Of a stretch of 13,039 bases of DNA, positions 6,357 to 12,999 are shown piece after piece. Position numbers and translations under genes: made by a program. How positions within the stretch are numbered: position 1 is the first letter of the stretch; every line of letters begins with the position of its first letter. The notes under the pieces are model-generated. The model was given only the letters and a program-made list of their open reading frames with translations, searched no databases and was not told the origin of the DNA. Source of the DNA: Fimiplasma intestinipullorum. Lineage in GTDB: Bacteria > Bacillota_I > Bacilli_A > Erysipelotrichales > Coprobacillaceae. The DNA is taken from NCBI GenBank assembly GCA_018715065.1, contig DVMJ01000046.1:1-13039 (forward strand), read 5' to 3'.

Positions 6357-8258
6357 TCAATTGTCTTCTTCCTCTATCTGTTCGAGCCACAGACGGCTGC
6401 TTGCTTCACTAGGCATACGCCAGTCTGCCCTTGGACTCAGGGACACACTGCCGACCTTGATGCCATCCGGTACACAGTTGCGCTTGAACTGCTGGGCAAA
6501 GAAACGGCGATAGAAGATCTTCATGGTTTCTCTGATCTCTGTCTTCTTGTCTTCCCCGAATGCCAGTTTGGCTAAAAGGTCGATCTTTTCAGGTGTGAAA
6601 TGATGACGTAAGAAGTAATAAAGGAAGAAATCATGATAAATATACTGTCCAATGGTCTTTTCTGTTTTCTGTACGATCTGGCCGCTCTCATCCGGTGGTA
6701 ATAATTCTGGTGAGACCGGTGTATCCATAATGTCCAATAAGGTCTGTTTCAATTTCTCTGAAGCAAATTCATGCGCATAGGTATTCACCAGATAACGCAC
6801 TAAGGTCTTAGGAATCGAAGCATTCACGGCATACATGGACATATGATCCCCGTTATAAGTACAGAAACCCAAAGCCATCTCAGAAAGATCGCCTGTTCCA
6901 ATGACGATCCCGCCTTCCTGATTGGCCAGATCCATTAAGATCTGCGTTCTCTCACGTGCCTGCACATTCTCATAAGTGACATCGTGATCGTTGATATCAT
7001 GACCGATATCCTTCATATGTACCTTGCAGGCTTCAACGATACTGATTTCCTTTAAGGTCGCGCCCATCTCCCGAATCATGCTCAACGCATTCTGATAAGT
7101 TCGATCCGTGGTCCCAAAACCAGGCATGGTGACCGCGATAATGCCCTTTGGATCAAGCTGGTTTTGCTGGAAGGCCTGATAGGTGATCAGCAGCGCCAAG
7201 GTGGAATCCAAACCGCCGGAAATTCCGATCACGGCTTTTCGACAATGGATCTTTTTTAAGCGCATCGCCAAGGCTTTCGACTGGATCCGCATGATCTCCA
7301 GACAGCGTTCACGACTCGAACGCGGTACAAATGGAGTTGGTGAGATGGCATAAGTTGGCTGGACAGAAACAGGTGTAGAAGCAATTCTGACAATCAGCGC
7401 CTCCTGTGTACTGCCCTCTTCACTCATTGTTTGAAATTTCTCACGTTCCTTATTGGCTTTTTCCAGATCGATCTCTGAGCTGACGATGGTCTTGTCGATA
7501 GTGGAAACACGCAGCTTAGACCCATCGGCAATCATCAGATGGCCGCAGCACAGCATATCACTCGTGCTTTCGTATTCTCCCTGACTGGCATACACATAAC
7601 CAAAGGCACATTTACTGGCCTGCATCCGCACCAGCATCTCGCGGTAGGCTTTCTTGCCGATCAGTTCGTCACTGGCAGACAGATTGACCACCACATTTGC
7701 TCCGCGCAGAAAATGATTGGTTGAAACCGGTGTGCTGACCCAGAGATCCTCACAGATCTCGGCCGCAACCTTAGCTCCCGTCGTTATATCCTCGATCATC
7801 AGACGGTTGGAAAAAGGAATCTTTTCTCCCTGCCATTCATGCATCTCATTTTTGATCTCACGGGCTGAACTGAACCAACGCCGTTCATAGAACTCATTAT
7901 AGCCTGGCAGGAAGGTTTTCGCCTGAAAGCCCAGCACTTTCCCCTGAAAAATAAAGGCAGCCGTATTATATAATTTCCCTTCATGACGCATGGGCAGTCC
8001 TACCGCCACTAACATATTGCCGGGTAATTGCTCACATAAGGTTTTCAGCCCCTGTTCACAGGCCTGCTGCAGCAATGTCTCATAAAAAAGATCCTGACAG
8101 CTATAACCGCATAAGGATAATTCTCCAAAGACTAATAGCTGTGTTTGACCTTCTAGACGTTTTGCAACCTCGATCATTTTTTCAACATTATGCTTCACAT
8201 CCGCGATCTCCGTCTGAATACAGGCGGCACTGACGCGATAAAATCCATGATTCAACAT
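6357..8258 (-). CDS. nadE: Glutamine-dependent NAD+ synthetase
   Basis: This cytoplasmic enzyme makes NAD+ from nicotinate adenine dinucleotide, ATP and glutamine, the last step of NAD synthesis. With the ATG at 8256-8258 the product is 633 residues, within the usual range of the two-domain form. The N-terminal nitrilase-like glutaminase domain shows the Glu-Lys-Cys triad: Glu46 in FGELSLCGY, Lys114 in QAKTFLPGYNEF and Cys169 in EICEDLW. The C-terminal synthetase domain has the PP-loop SGGLDS at 347-352, then GTGDLSEMALGFCTYNGDH, typical of NadE. A GTG at 8268-8270 would add four residues, but it overlaps the AAGGAG Shine-Dalgarno (8270-8275), so I take the ATG 11 nt downstream of it. It heads the nadE-cutC unit and follows the rubrerythrin terminator. 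Confidence 0.96.
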   Translation of the reverse strand: MLNHGFYRVSAACIQTEIADVKHNVEKMIEVAKRLEGQTQLLVFGELSLCGYSCQDLFYETLLQQACEQGLKTLCEQLPGNMLVAVGLPMRHEGKLYNTAAFIFQGKVLGFQAKTFLPGYNEFYERRWFSSAREIKNEMHEWQGEKIPFSNRLMIEDITTGAKVAAEICEDLWVSTPVSTNHFLRGANVVVNLSASDELIGKKAYREMLVRMQASKCAFGYVYASQGEYESTSDMLCCGHLMIADGSKLRVSTIDKTIVSSEIDLEKANKEREKFQTMSEEGSTQEALIVRIASTPVSVQPTYAISPTPFVPRSSRERCLEIMRIQSKALAMRLKKIHCRKAVIGISGGLDSTLALLITYQAFQQNQLDPKGIIAVTMPGFGTTDRTYQNALSMIREMGATLKEISIVEACKVHMKDIGHDINDHDVTYENVQARERTQILMDLANQEGGIVIGTGDLSEMALGFCTYNGDHMSMYAVNASIPKTLVRYLVNTYAHEFASEKLKQTLLDIMDTPVSPELLPPDESGQIVQKTEKTIGQYIYHDFFLYYFLRHHFTPEKIDLLAKLAFGEDKKTEIRETMKIFYRRFFAQQFKRNCVPDGIKVGSVSLSPRADWRMPSEASSRLWLEQIEEEDN

Positions 8259-8285
8259 CTTGATCTTCACTCCTTCTCTATGTTT

Positions 8286-8314
8286 ATTCTATACGAAAGA
8301 AAGACAAGATGCAA
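8286..8314 (-). promoter_or_regulatory. Promoter of nadE-cutC
   Basis: On the minus strand TTGCAT (8309-8314) is followed after 17 nt by TAGAAT (8286-8291, five of six matches). It begins just after the T-run of the rubrerythrin terminator and ends 10 nt before the nadE Shine-Dalgarno. Confidence 0.55.
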
Positions 8315-8316
8315 AT

Positions 8317-8344
8317 AAAAAAGAGACTCCTCAAAGGAGCCTCT
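8317..8344 (-). terminator. Rho-independent terminator of the rubrerythrin gene
   Basis: Nine-bp arms (8322-8330 and 8336-8344, AGAGGCTCC with GGAGTCTCT on the minus strand) contain one G-T wobble and a 5-nt loop. Six T residues follow (A-run 8317-8322 on the plus strand). It lies 8 nt after the rubrerythrin stop codon. Confidence 0.88.
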
Positions 8345-8352
8345 AACCTGTC

Positions 8353-8898
8353 TTAACCGAAATATCTCTTTAATAAACCTGCAAAAGCTTTACCATGTCT
8401 AGCTTCATCTCTAGCCATTTCATGAACAGTGTCATGGATGGCATCTAAGTTCGCTTCTTTAGCACGTTTTGCTAAGTCTACTTTACCAGCGGTTGCACCA
8501 TTTTCAGCAGCAACACGTAATTCCAGGTTTTTCTTCGTAGAATCGGTTACCACTTCACCTAATAATTCAGCGAATTTCGCAGCATGTTCAGCTTCTTCCC
8601 AAGCCGCTTTTTCATAGTATAAACCGATTTCTGGGTAACCTTCACGATGTGCAACACGAGCCATTGCTAAGTACATACCAACTTCTGAGCATTCACCTTC
8701 AAAGTTAGAACGTAAATCTGCGATGATGTCTTCAGAAACACCTTTCGCAACACCAACAACGTGTTCTGCTGCCCAAGTCATCTCAGTATCTTCCTGTTTG
8801 ATGAATTTTTCTTTACCTACTTTACAAACTGGACATACTTCAGGTGCTTCGTCACCTTCGTAAACATAACCGCAAACACTACATACAAATTTTGCCAT
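8353..8898 (-). CDS. Reverse-type rubrerythrin (N-terminal rubredoxin plus diiron domain)
   Basis: A 181-residue non-haem iron protein that reduces hydrogen peroxide in anaerobes with electrons from reduced pyridine nucleotide through a rubredoxin reductase. The rubredoxin domain comes first (about 1-36), with Cys6 and Cys9 in CSVCGYVYEG and Cys22 and Cys25 in CPVCK. The four-helix ferritin-like domain follows (about 45-181). Its diiron ligands are expected around Glu69 (FEGECSE), Glu102/His105 (EAEH) and Glu160, Glu165/His168 (EMARDEARH). Classical rubrerythrins have the rubredoxin domain at the C-terminus, so this is the reversed order known from clostridia. The start is ATG at 8896-8898 with a strong AAGGAGG seven nt upstream, suggesting high expression. 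It is monocistronic between its own promoter and terminator. The role in oxidative stress defence is family knowledge. Confidence 0.95.
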   Translation of the reverse strand: MAKFVCSVCGYVYEGDEAPEVCPVCKVGKEKFIKQEDTEMTWAAEHVVGVAKGVSEDIIADLRSNFEGECSEVGMYLAMARVAHREGYPEIGLYYEKAAWEEAEHAAKFAELLGEVVTDSTKKNLELRVAAENGATAGKVDLAKRAKEANLDAIHDTVHEMARDEARHGKAFAGLLKRYFG

Positions 8899-8918
8899 TT
8901 TAATTTCCTCCTTTTACA

Positions 8919-8924
8919 ATTATA
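8919..8924 (-). promoter_or_regulatory. -10 box of the rubrerythrin promoter
   Basis: A perfect TATAAT on the minus strand lies 5 nt before the AAGGAGG Shine-Dalgarno. I find no convincing -35 at 16-18 nt. An imperfect dyad (8914-8930, TTACAATTATAGTTTAA) covers it; see findings. Confidence 0.6.
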
Positions 8925-9062
8925 GTTTAATGCATTTTCCATTTTTTGAAAAGATATTTGCACCTTTTTTTACAAATTATTGCATCTACAGCCTGACGTG
9001 GCAAAAAAAATCCGCTAAGCATGGAGATTTTTTAAAAAAATCCTTTATCTATCGAAATTTTC

Positions 9063-9071
9063 TGATATAAT
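9063..9071 (+). promoter_or_regulatory. Extended -10 promoter of the 112-aa gene and probably tgt-queA-queH
   Basis: TGATATAAT is a complete extended -10 element, with a poor -35 near 9043-9049. It gives a leader of about 40 nt before the ATG at 9116. It is the only convincing plus-strand promoter that I see ahead of the queuosine genes. Confidence 0.75.
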
Positions 9072-9115
9072 AGTGGACGGTATTTCGTCATTTTTGTTTG
9101 AAGGAGAGTTGATTT

Positions 9116-9454
9116 ATGGATAGTATGATTACACAATGTTTGAATAAGACTGAAATCACAGCACCATGCAATCAAAATAGCCATTTTGATTCATTATCAA
9201 AAGAAAAACAGGAACAGCTCATCGAATGGTGCAAAGCAAATTTCAATGCAATTAAGACATTTAATGATGGCGTCACCTCATTTGATCTGAAAAAAGCCTT
9301 CTCTTGTGATCCTAAAGGATTTTATATTACCAATGGACAGTTGAAGGGCGCCATGGAAAAAGCCGGTTTCTCATTAAAAGCAACCCGCGATGGGGTCAAT
9401 GCGAAATTCAATATTTCCAAAACTTCACCGTTCTTTAAAAAAGAAACTGTGTAA
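9116..9454 (+). CDS. Conserved-looking hypothetical protein, 112 aa, upstream of tgt
   Basis: I do not recognise a characterised family. The protein is small, soluble and basic towards its C-terminus, with no signal peptide or membrane segment. Residues 1-28 are polar with two Cys (Cys8, Cys18). A helical stretch follows (about 29-48, EKQEQLIEWCKANFNAI), then a compact region at about 53-100 with VTSFDLKKAF, GFYITNGQLKGAMEKAGF and VNAKFNI. From memory, small phage-type proteins carry a similar FYLTNGQFKGAM..AGF pattern, perhaps a helix-turn-helix-like fold; this is a lead, not an assignment. The gene is convincing: an extended -10 promoter, AAGGAGAG nine nt before the ATG, and a hairpin at the stop. 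It lies 36 nt before tgt in the same direction, so it may share its transcript. Any link to queuosine synthesis is only positional. Confidence 0.78.
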   Translation: MDSMITQCLNKTEITAPCNQNSHFDSLSKEKQEQLIEWCKANFNAIKTFNDGVTSFDLKKAFSCDPKGFYITNGQLKGAMEKAGFSLKATRDGVNAKFNISKTSPFFKKETV

Positions 9455-9465
9455 ACAGTTTTTTT
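9444..9465 (+). terminator. Terminator-like hairpin between the 112-aa gene and tgt
   Basis: A 7-bp perfect stem (9444-9450 and 9455-9461, AAACTGT and ACAGTTT) has the loop GTAA, followed by a run of T residues to 9465. The TAA stop codon of the 112-aa gene lies in the loop. The stem is short and AT-rich, so termination is probably incomplete. tgt starts only 25 nt after the T-run with no promoter between. Confidence 0.65.
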
Positions 9466-9490
9466 CTTTATCATGTAAAGGAGTGACATT

Positions 9491-10627
9491 ATGAGTGCCA
9501 TCTGGTACGAATTAAAACATGTTTGTAAAGCGACCGGTGCTCGCTACGGCATTCTGCATACACCACATGGGGATGTCGAAACACCGATGTTCATGCCAGT
9601 CGGAACGGCCGCTACCGTCAAAGGCATCAGCCCTGAAGAACTGAAGGCGATGAATGCCGGCGTCGTTCTCAGCAACACCTATCACCTCTGGCTGCGTCCT
9701 GGCGAAGATATCGTCGCCAAGGCCGGGGGCTTGCATCGGTTCATGAACTATGATGGACCGATGCTGACAGACAGCGGCGGTTTTCAGGTCTTTTCGCTGG
9801 GCAAGACACGTCAGATCAAAGAAGAGGGAGTTTACTTTAAAAGTATTCTTGACGGCAAATCCCTCTTTCTGTCACCTGAAAAAGCCATTCATATCCAAAA
9901 TAAATTGGGCGCAGACATCATTATGAGCTTGGATGAATGTGCTCCTTACCCTTGCACCCACGAATATATGGAAGACAGCGTCGAAAGAACGCTGCGTTGG
10001 GCTAAACGCGGTAAAGAAGCCCATCAGAATACGGAGAACCAGGCCTTATTTGGCATCGTCCAGGGCGGGGCCTATACGGATCTGAGAGAACACTGTGCCA
10101 AAGAGCTCGTCAAGATGGATTTCCCGGGATACTCGATTGGCGGAACCAGTGTGGGCGAACCGAAGGATGTCATGTATCAAATGATCGATGATGCCATTCG
10201 TTTCCTGCCTGAAGATAAACCCCGTTATCTGATGGGGGTCGGCAATCCGATCGATCTGATTGAAGGAGCGATCCGCGGTGTGGACATGTTTGACTGTGTG
10301 CTGCCAACCCGCGTGGCCCGTCACGGTGCCCTGATGACAAGCTATGGGCGCGTCAACATCAATAATGAAAAATATAAAGAGGACTTTACGCCTCTGGATC
10401 CAAACTGTGACTGCTATACCTGCACCCATTATACCAAGGCTTATCTGCGCCATCTGCATAAAGCGGATGAACTGTTTGGTAAGCGTCTTCTGTCCATCCA
10501 CAATGTCCGTTTCCTCTTGAAGCTCGCCGAAGATATTCGAGATGCGATCCGTCATGACAGACTGGACAAATTTAAGGAAGAATTCTTAGATCGCTACGGA
10601 CGCGATGTCTACGAAAGGGCGTTTTAA
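9491..10627 (+). CDS. tgt: tRNA-guanine transglycosylase (queuine/preQ1 tRNA-ribosyltransferase)
   Basis: Tgt swaps guanine-34 in tRNA-Asp, -Asn, -His and -Tyr for the queuosine precursor, which in bacteria is normally preQ1. The 378-residue protein has the expected TIM barrel. Asp94 in DSGGFQVFSLG matches the base-binding general acid/base aspartate, and Asp268 in GVDMFDCVLPTR matches the nucleophile. The zinc site is complete: Cys306, Cys308 and Cys311 in CDCYTC and His337 in SIHNVRF, with E. coli-like spacing. The start is ATG at 9491 with AAAGGAG seven nt upstream. queA follows after 1 nt and queH after that, so the cluster handles preQ1 insertion and maturation. No queC/D/E/F genes are in the window, so preQ1 is made elsewhere or salvaged. 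Confidence 0.97.
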   Translation: MSAIWYELKHVCKATGARYGILHTPHGDVETPMFMPVGTAATVKGISPEELKAMNAGVVLSNTYHLWLRPGEDIVAKAGGLHRFMNYDGPMLTDSGGFQVFSLGKTRQIKEEGVYFKSILDGKSLFLSPEKAIHIQNKLGADIIMSLDECAPYPCTHEYMEDSVERTLRWAKRGKEAHQNTENQALFGIVQGGAYTDLREHCAKELVKMDFPGYSIGGTSVGEPKDVMYQMIDDAIRFLPEDKPRYLMGVGNPIDLIEGAIRGVDMFDCVLPTRVARHGALMTSYGRVNINNEKYKEDFTPLDPNCDCYTCTHYTKAYLRHLHKADELFGKRLLSIHNVRFLLKLAEDIRDAIRHDRLDKFKEEFLDRYGRDVYERAF

Positions 10628-10628
10628 T

Positions 10629-11657
10629 ATGATGAAATTAAGTGATTTTGATTTTGATCTGCCTGAAGAACTGATTGCCCAGACCCCTTTAGATAAACGG
10701 GATCATTCCCGTTTGATGATCGTCGATCGCGCAAATCAAAAGATCGAGGATAAACATTTCTATGATATCCTCGATTATCTCAAACCAACGGACATTCTGG
10801 TACGTAATAATACCAAGGTCATCCCGGCGCGCTTATACGGAACCAAAGAAGAAACCAACGGTCATGTTGAAGTGCTGCTGCTCAAAGATCTGGGTCATTC
10901 CAGGTGGGAGTGTCTGGTGGGGAATGCCAAGATCGTGAAGGTAGGAACGATCATTACTTTTGGTAATGGTGAACTGAAGGCGAAGTGTCTTGAAGTCAAA
11001 GATGAAGGGATCCGGATCTTTGAGATGATCCATGAAGGTATTTTCTATGAAGTCCTTGATCACCTGGGAACCATGCCGCTTCCACCTTATATCAAGGCAA
11101 AGTTAAAAGATCCTGATCGTTATAATACCGTCTATGCCAAAGTGGAAGGCTCTGCCGCTGCGCCAACGGCCGGCTTGCATTTTACCGATGAGATCCTTGC
11201 CAAGATCAAAGCAAAAGGCATTCAGATCGTGGATGTGACGCTGCATGTTGGACTGGGAACCTTCCGTCCGGTCAAAACAGACAATGTTTTGGAACATCAC
11301 ATGCATAGCGAATTTTATATGATCTCCAAGGAAGCCGCCGATACGCTCAATCAGGCGAAGGCGCATGGTCAGCGTATCATTGCGGTGGGAACAACTTCAA
11401 CCCGTGTTTTAGAATCCTGCTATACCAAATATCACTGTTTCAAAGAGACGGCAGAGGACACGGATATCTTTATCTATCCGGGCTACACCTACAAAGCCAT
11501 CGATGGCCTGATCACAAATTTCCATCTGCCTAAGTCGACTTTGATCATGCTGGTGAGCGCATTGGCAGGAAAAGAGCTGATCATGAAAGCTTACCATCAT
11601 GCCGTTGAAGAACGTTATCGCTTCTTCTCGTTTGGCGATTCTATGTTGATCCTATGA
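10629..11657 (+). CDS. queA: S-adenosylmethionine:tRNA ribosyltransferase-isomerase
   Basis: QueA moves the ribosyl group of S-adenosylmethionine onto preQ1-34 of tRNA to give epoxyqueuosine. With the ATG at 10629 the product is 342 residues, the usual family length. Family motifs are clear: FDLPEELIAQTP near the N-terminus (about 9-20), VRNNTKVIPARLYG (58-71), GSAAAPTAGLHFT (174-186), LHVGLGTFRPV (205-215), GTTSTRVLES (254-263) and ITNFHLPKSTLIMLVSA (295-311). An upstream in-frame ATG at 10605 lies inside tgt and would add eight residues without a good SD. The ATG at 10629 has AAAGGG nine nt upstream and fits the family N-terminus. The stop overlaps the queH start (ATGA), which suggests translational coupling. 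Confidence 0.97.
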   Translation: MMKLSDFDFDLPEELIAQTPLDKRDHSRLMIVDRANQKIEDKHFYDILDYLKPTDILVRNNTKVIPARLYGTKEETNGHVEVLLLKDLGHSRWECLVGNAKIVKVGTIITFGNGELKAKCLEVKDEGIRIFEMIHEGIFYEVLDHLGTMPLPPYIKAKLKDPDRYNTVYAKVEGSAAAPTAGLHFTDEILAKIKAKGIQIVDVTLHVGLGTFRPVKTDNVLEHHMHSEFYMISKEAADTLNQAKAHGQRIIAVGTTSTRVLESCYTKYHCFKETAEDTDIFIYPGYTYKAIDGLITNFHLPKSTLIMLVSALAGKELIMKAYHHAVEERYRFFSFGDSMLIL

Positions 11658-12301
11658 TAAACAAGCTCCCACAAAATATTTATAACGCACAGCTCAAAGA
11701 ACTCTATGCCATCCATCAAAGCGGACGCAAACCGCGCCTGCTTCTGCATGCCTGCTGTGGTCCCTGTGCATCCAGTGTGCTGGTACAGCTCTATGACTAT
11801 TTTGATATCACGATCTTTTACACGAATTCCAATATCTATCCGGCCAGTGAATATACACGCCGTTTAGCGGAGCTCAAAGCTTTCCTGCCTCGCTTCAATC
11901 AAGACTACCATGCCAATGTCAAACTGATTGAGGATGTCTATGACCCACAGGCAGCGCTCAAGATCTTAGCACCGCATGCTCACGACAAAGAAGGCGGCCA
12001 GCGCTGCCATCTCTGCTATGAGATGCGGATCCGCAAAGCCATGGCGTATGCCAGTGCGCATCATTTTGAATACTGCACCACCGTGCTGACTTTGAGCCGT
12101 TTAAAAAATTCACGGGTGATCAACGAGATTGCCCTGAAAGTCAGTCAGGATTATCCGGAAGTACATTATTTCTTTTCAGATTTTAAAAAAAACAAGGGGA
12201 TCGATCTATCCATTGATCTGACCACCCTCTATGATATGTACCGCCAGGATTATTGCGGCTGTGTTTACAGTTATCACAAAAACAGCGAATCAACCAAATG
12301 A
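11654..12301 (+). CDS. queH: Epoxyqueuosine reductase QueH
   Basis: QueH (formerly DUF208) reduces epoxyqueuosine to queuosine in tRNA, replacing the unrelated cobalamin-dependent QueG. The 215-residue protein has the family pattern: LLLHACCGPCASSVL with Cys34, Cys35 and Cys38, then YTNSNIYPASEY (57-68), GQRCHLCYEMRI with Cys118 and Cys121, TTVLTLSRLKNSRVINEI (142-159) and YRQDYCGCVYS with Cys201 and Cys203. These cysteines are the expected iron-sulphur, iron and redox residues; which binds what is not assigned here. The start ATG overlaps the queA stop by 4 nt. As the third gene it completes the late queuosine pathway. Its TGA stop sits in the second arm of the downstream terminator stem. 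Confidence 0.94.
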   Translation: MINKLPQNIYNAQLKELYAIHQSGRKPRLLLHACCGPCASSVLVQLYDYFDITIFYTNSNIYPASEYTRRLAELKAFLPRFNQDYHANVKLIEDVYDPQAALKILAPHAHDKEGGQRCHLCYEMRIRKAMAYASAHHFEYCTTVLTLSRLKNSRVINEIALKVSQDYPEVHYFFSDFKKNKGIDLSIDLTTLYDMYRQDYCGCVYSYHKNSESTK

Positions 12302-12313
12302 TTCGCTGTTTTT
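12277..12313. terminator. Bidirectional terminator shared by queH and the convergent 146-aa gene
   Basis: A perfect 12-bp stem (12281-12292 and 12299-12310, AACAGCGAATCA and its complement) has a 6-nt loop. It is flanked by an A-run on the left (12277-12282) and a T-run on the right (12309-12313), so it works in both directions. The first arm lies in queH coding sequence, and the queH stop falls in the second arm. The convergent gene stops 2 nt away. Confidence 0.92.
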
Positions 12314-12752
12314 ATGTGTCCTGTGCTTCCTTGCTTTCCAGCCAATGACGAAAACGTCGATAGCTGGTATTTCCCTTACAGAAGTCCAGGATGCCTAATG
12401 AATCATCGATCCGAATGCGATGATCCTCCATAATTTTTTCCATCTCGCCTAAATACGGCAAGGCTTTCTGGCAGACCATGGAGACATTCTGACGATCCTT
12501 TAAGTCAAAGTCAATACGGATATGATAGAAGATGCGGTCCCCCTTACCAGCAGAACGACGATACCCTAAACGCACCCCATTCAGGTCATCATATGAGATG
12601 GTTTCCAGATGTGTTTCCTGCCCCTCATCCAAGACATACTGGATATGATCATGACCGATTCGACAAATTTCCTTAATTCTTCTCCCTAAACTTGTCAACC
12701 GTTTTTTGATCTGCAGAGGTTCGTCGCCAATCTCAAGATATACGCCTAACAT
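12312..12752 (-). CDS. Hypothetical protein, 146 aa
   Basis: I do not recognise a family. The protein is soluble, highly charged and rich in Arg, Lys, Asp, Glu and His, with no signal peptide or membrane helix. Residues 1-85 look beta-rich: LGVYLEIGDEPLQI at the start, HIQYVLDEGQETHLETISYDDLNGVRLGYRR in pieces at 35-66, and RIFYHIRIDFDL at 73-84. Residues 86-140 look helical (VSMVCQKALPYLGEMEKIM and RRFRHWLESKEA). Coding is supported by the promoter at 12779-12807, by AAGAAGG seven nt before the ATG at 12750-12752, and by the shared terminator at its end. It is transcribed towards queH, so it is not part of the queuosine operon. Its upstream side borders the group II intron end, with about 130 bp of AT-rich spacer between. 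Confidence 0.8.
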   Translation of the reverse strand: MLGVYLEIGDEPLQIKKRLTSLGRRIKEICRIGHDHIQYVLDEGQETHLETISYDDLNGVRLGYRRSAGKGDRIFYHIRIDFDLKDRQNVSMVCQKALPYLGEMEKIMEDHRIRIDDSLGILDFCKGNTSYRRFRHWLESKEAQDT

Positions 12753-12778
12753 AAATACACCTTCTTTCTGTAAAGAAT

Positions 12779-12807
12779 ATTATACAATGAAGCAGTCTAA
12801 AAGACAA
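12779..12807 (-). promoter_or_regulatory. Promoter of the 146-aa gene
   Basis: On the minus strand TTGTCT (12802-12807) is followed after exactly 17 nt by a perfect TATAAT (12779-12784). It predicts a leader of about 20 nt before the ATG, ahead of the AAGAAGG Shine-Dalgarno. Confidence 0.72.
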
Positions 12808-12910
12808 GTGATATGAGAAAGATTTCACAAACATTTAACTATATTTCTAAATATTTCATTACTTTTATATGATTTTCTATAATTTTTTGTCTAAATTATT
12901 TTATGCATGA

Positions 12911-12995
12911 ATCGAGTAGGAGAAAATAAATAAAATCAATTATTTATTTTCGACCTCTCACACCACCGGGCAAGCCGTTCGGCACACGGCGGTTC
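12911..12995 (-). mobile_element. 3' end of a group II intron (domains V and VI), body outside the window
   Basis: Read on the minus strand, the segment starts with GAACCGCC and closes with GGTGGTGTGAGAGG, the layout of bacterial group II intron domain V. The outer helix pairs ACCGCCG (12993-12987) with the complementary stretch starting at 12962, and a short GCC/GGC upper stem is capped by GAAC, with one mismatch in the lower helix. Next comes a perfect 11-bp hairpin (12923-12933 with 12940-12950, 6-nt loop) as domain VI. CTCCTACTCGAT follows, which has the form of an intron 3' end with the AY terminus at 12911-12912. I place the 3' splice site at about 12911. The intron class cannot be fixed without domains I-IV. 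The element points leftwards towards the 146-aa gene and lies about 100 bp before its promoter. Confidence 0.78.
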
Positions 12996-12999
12996 AAAT

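Noticed and set aside
8259..8270. nadE starting at GTG 8268-8270
   Set aside because: The GTG overlaps the only Shine-Dalgarno, so the ATG at 8256-8258 is the workable start.
8990..9115. Possible preQ1 riboswitch ahead of the 112-aa gene and tgt
   Set aside because: I find no class I hairpin with the C-rich loop and A-rich tail and no larger class II fold, only A/T-runs and the promoter.
10046..10555. Minus-strand open frame of 169 codons
   Set aside because: It is fully antisense to tgt, whose catalytic and zinc motifs are intact. The protein looks like a reverse-frame shadow and has no Shine-Dalgarno.
12840..12910. TATAAT-like boxes in the AT-rich spacer
   Set aside because: The region is AT-rich enough to give such boxes by chance. 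None has a matching -35 and a gene in the right direction.
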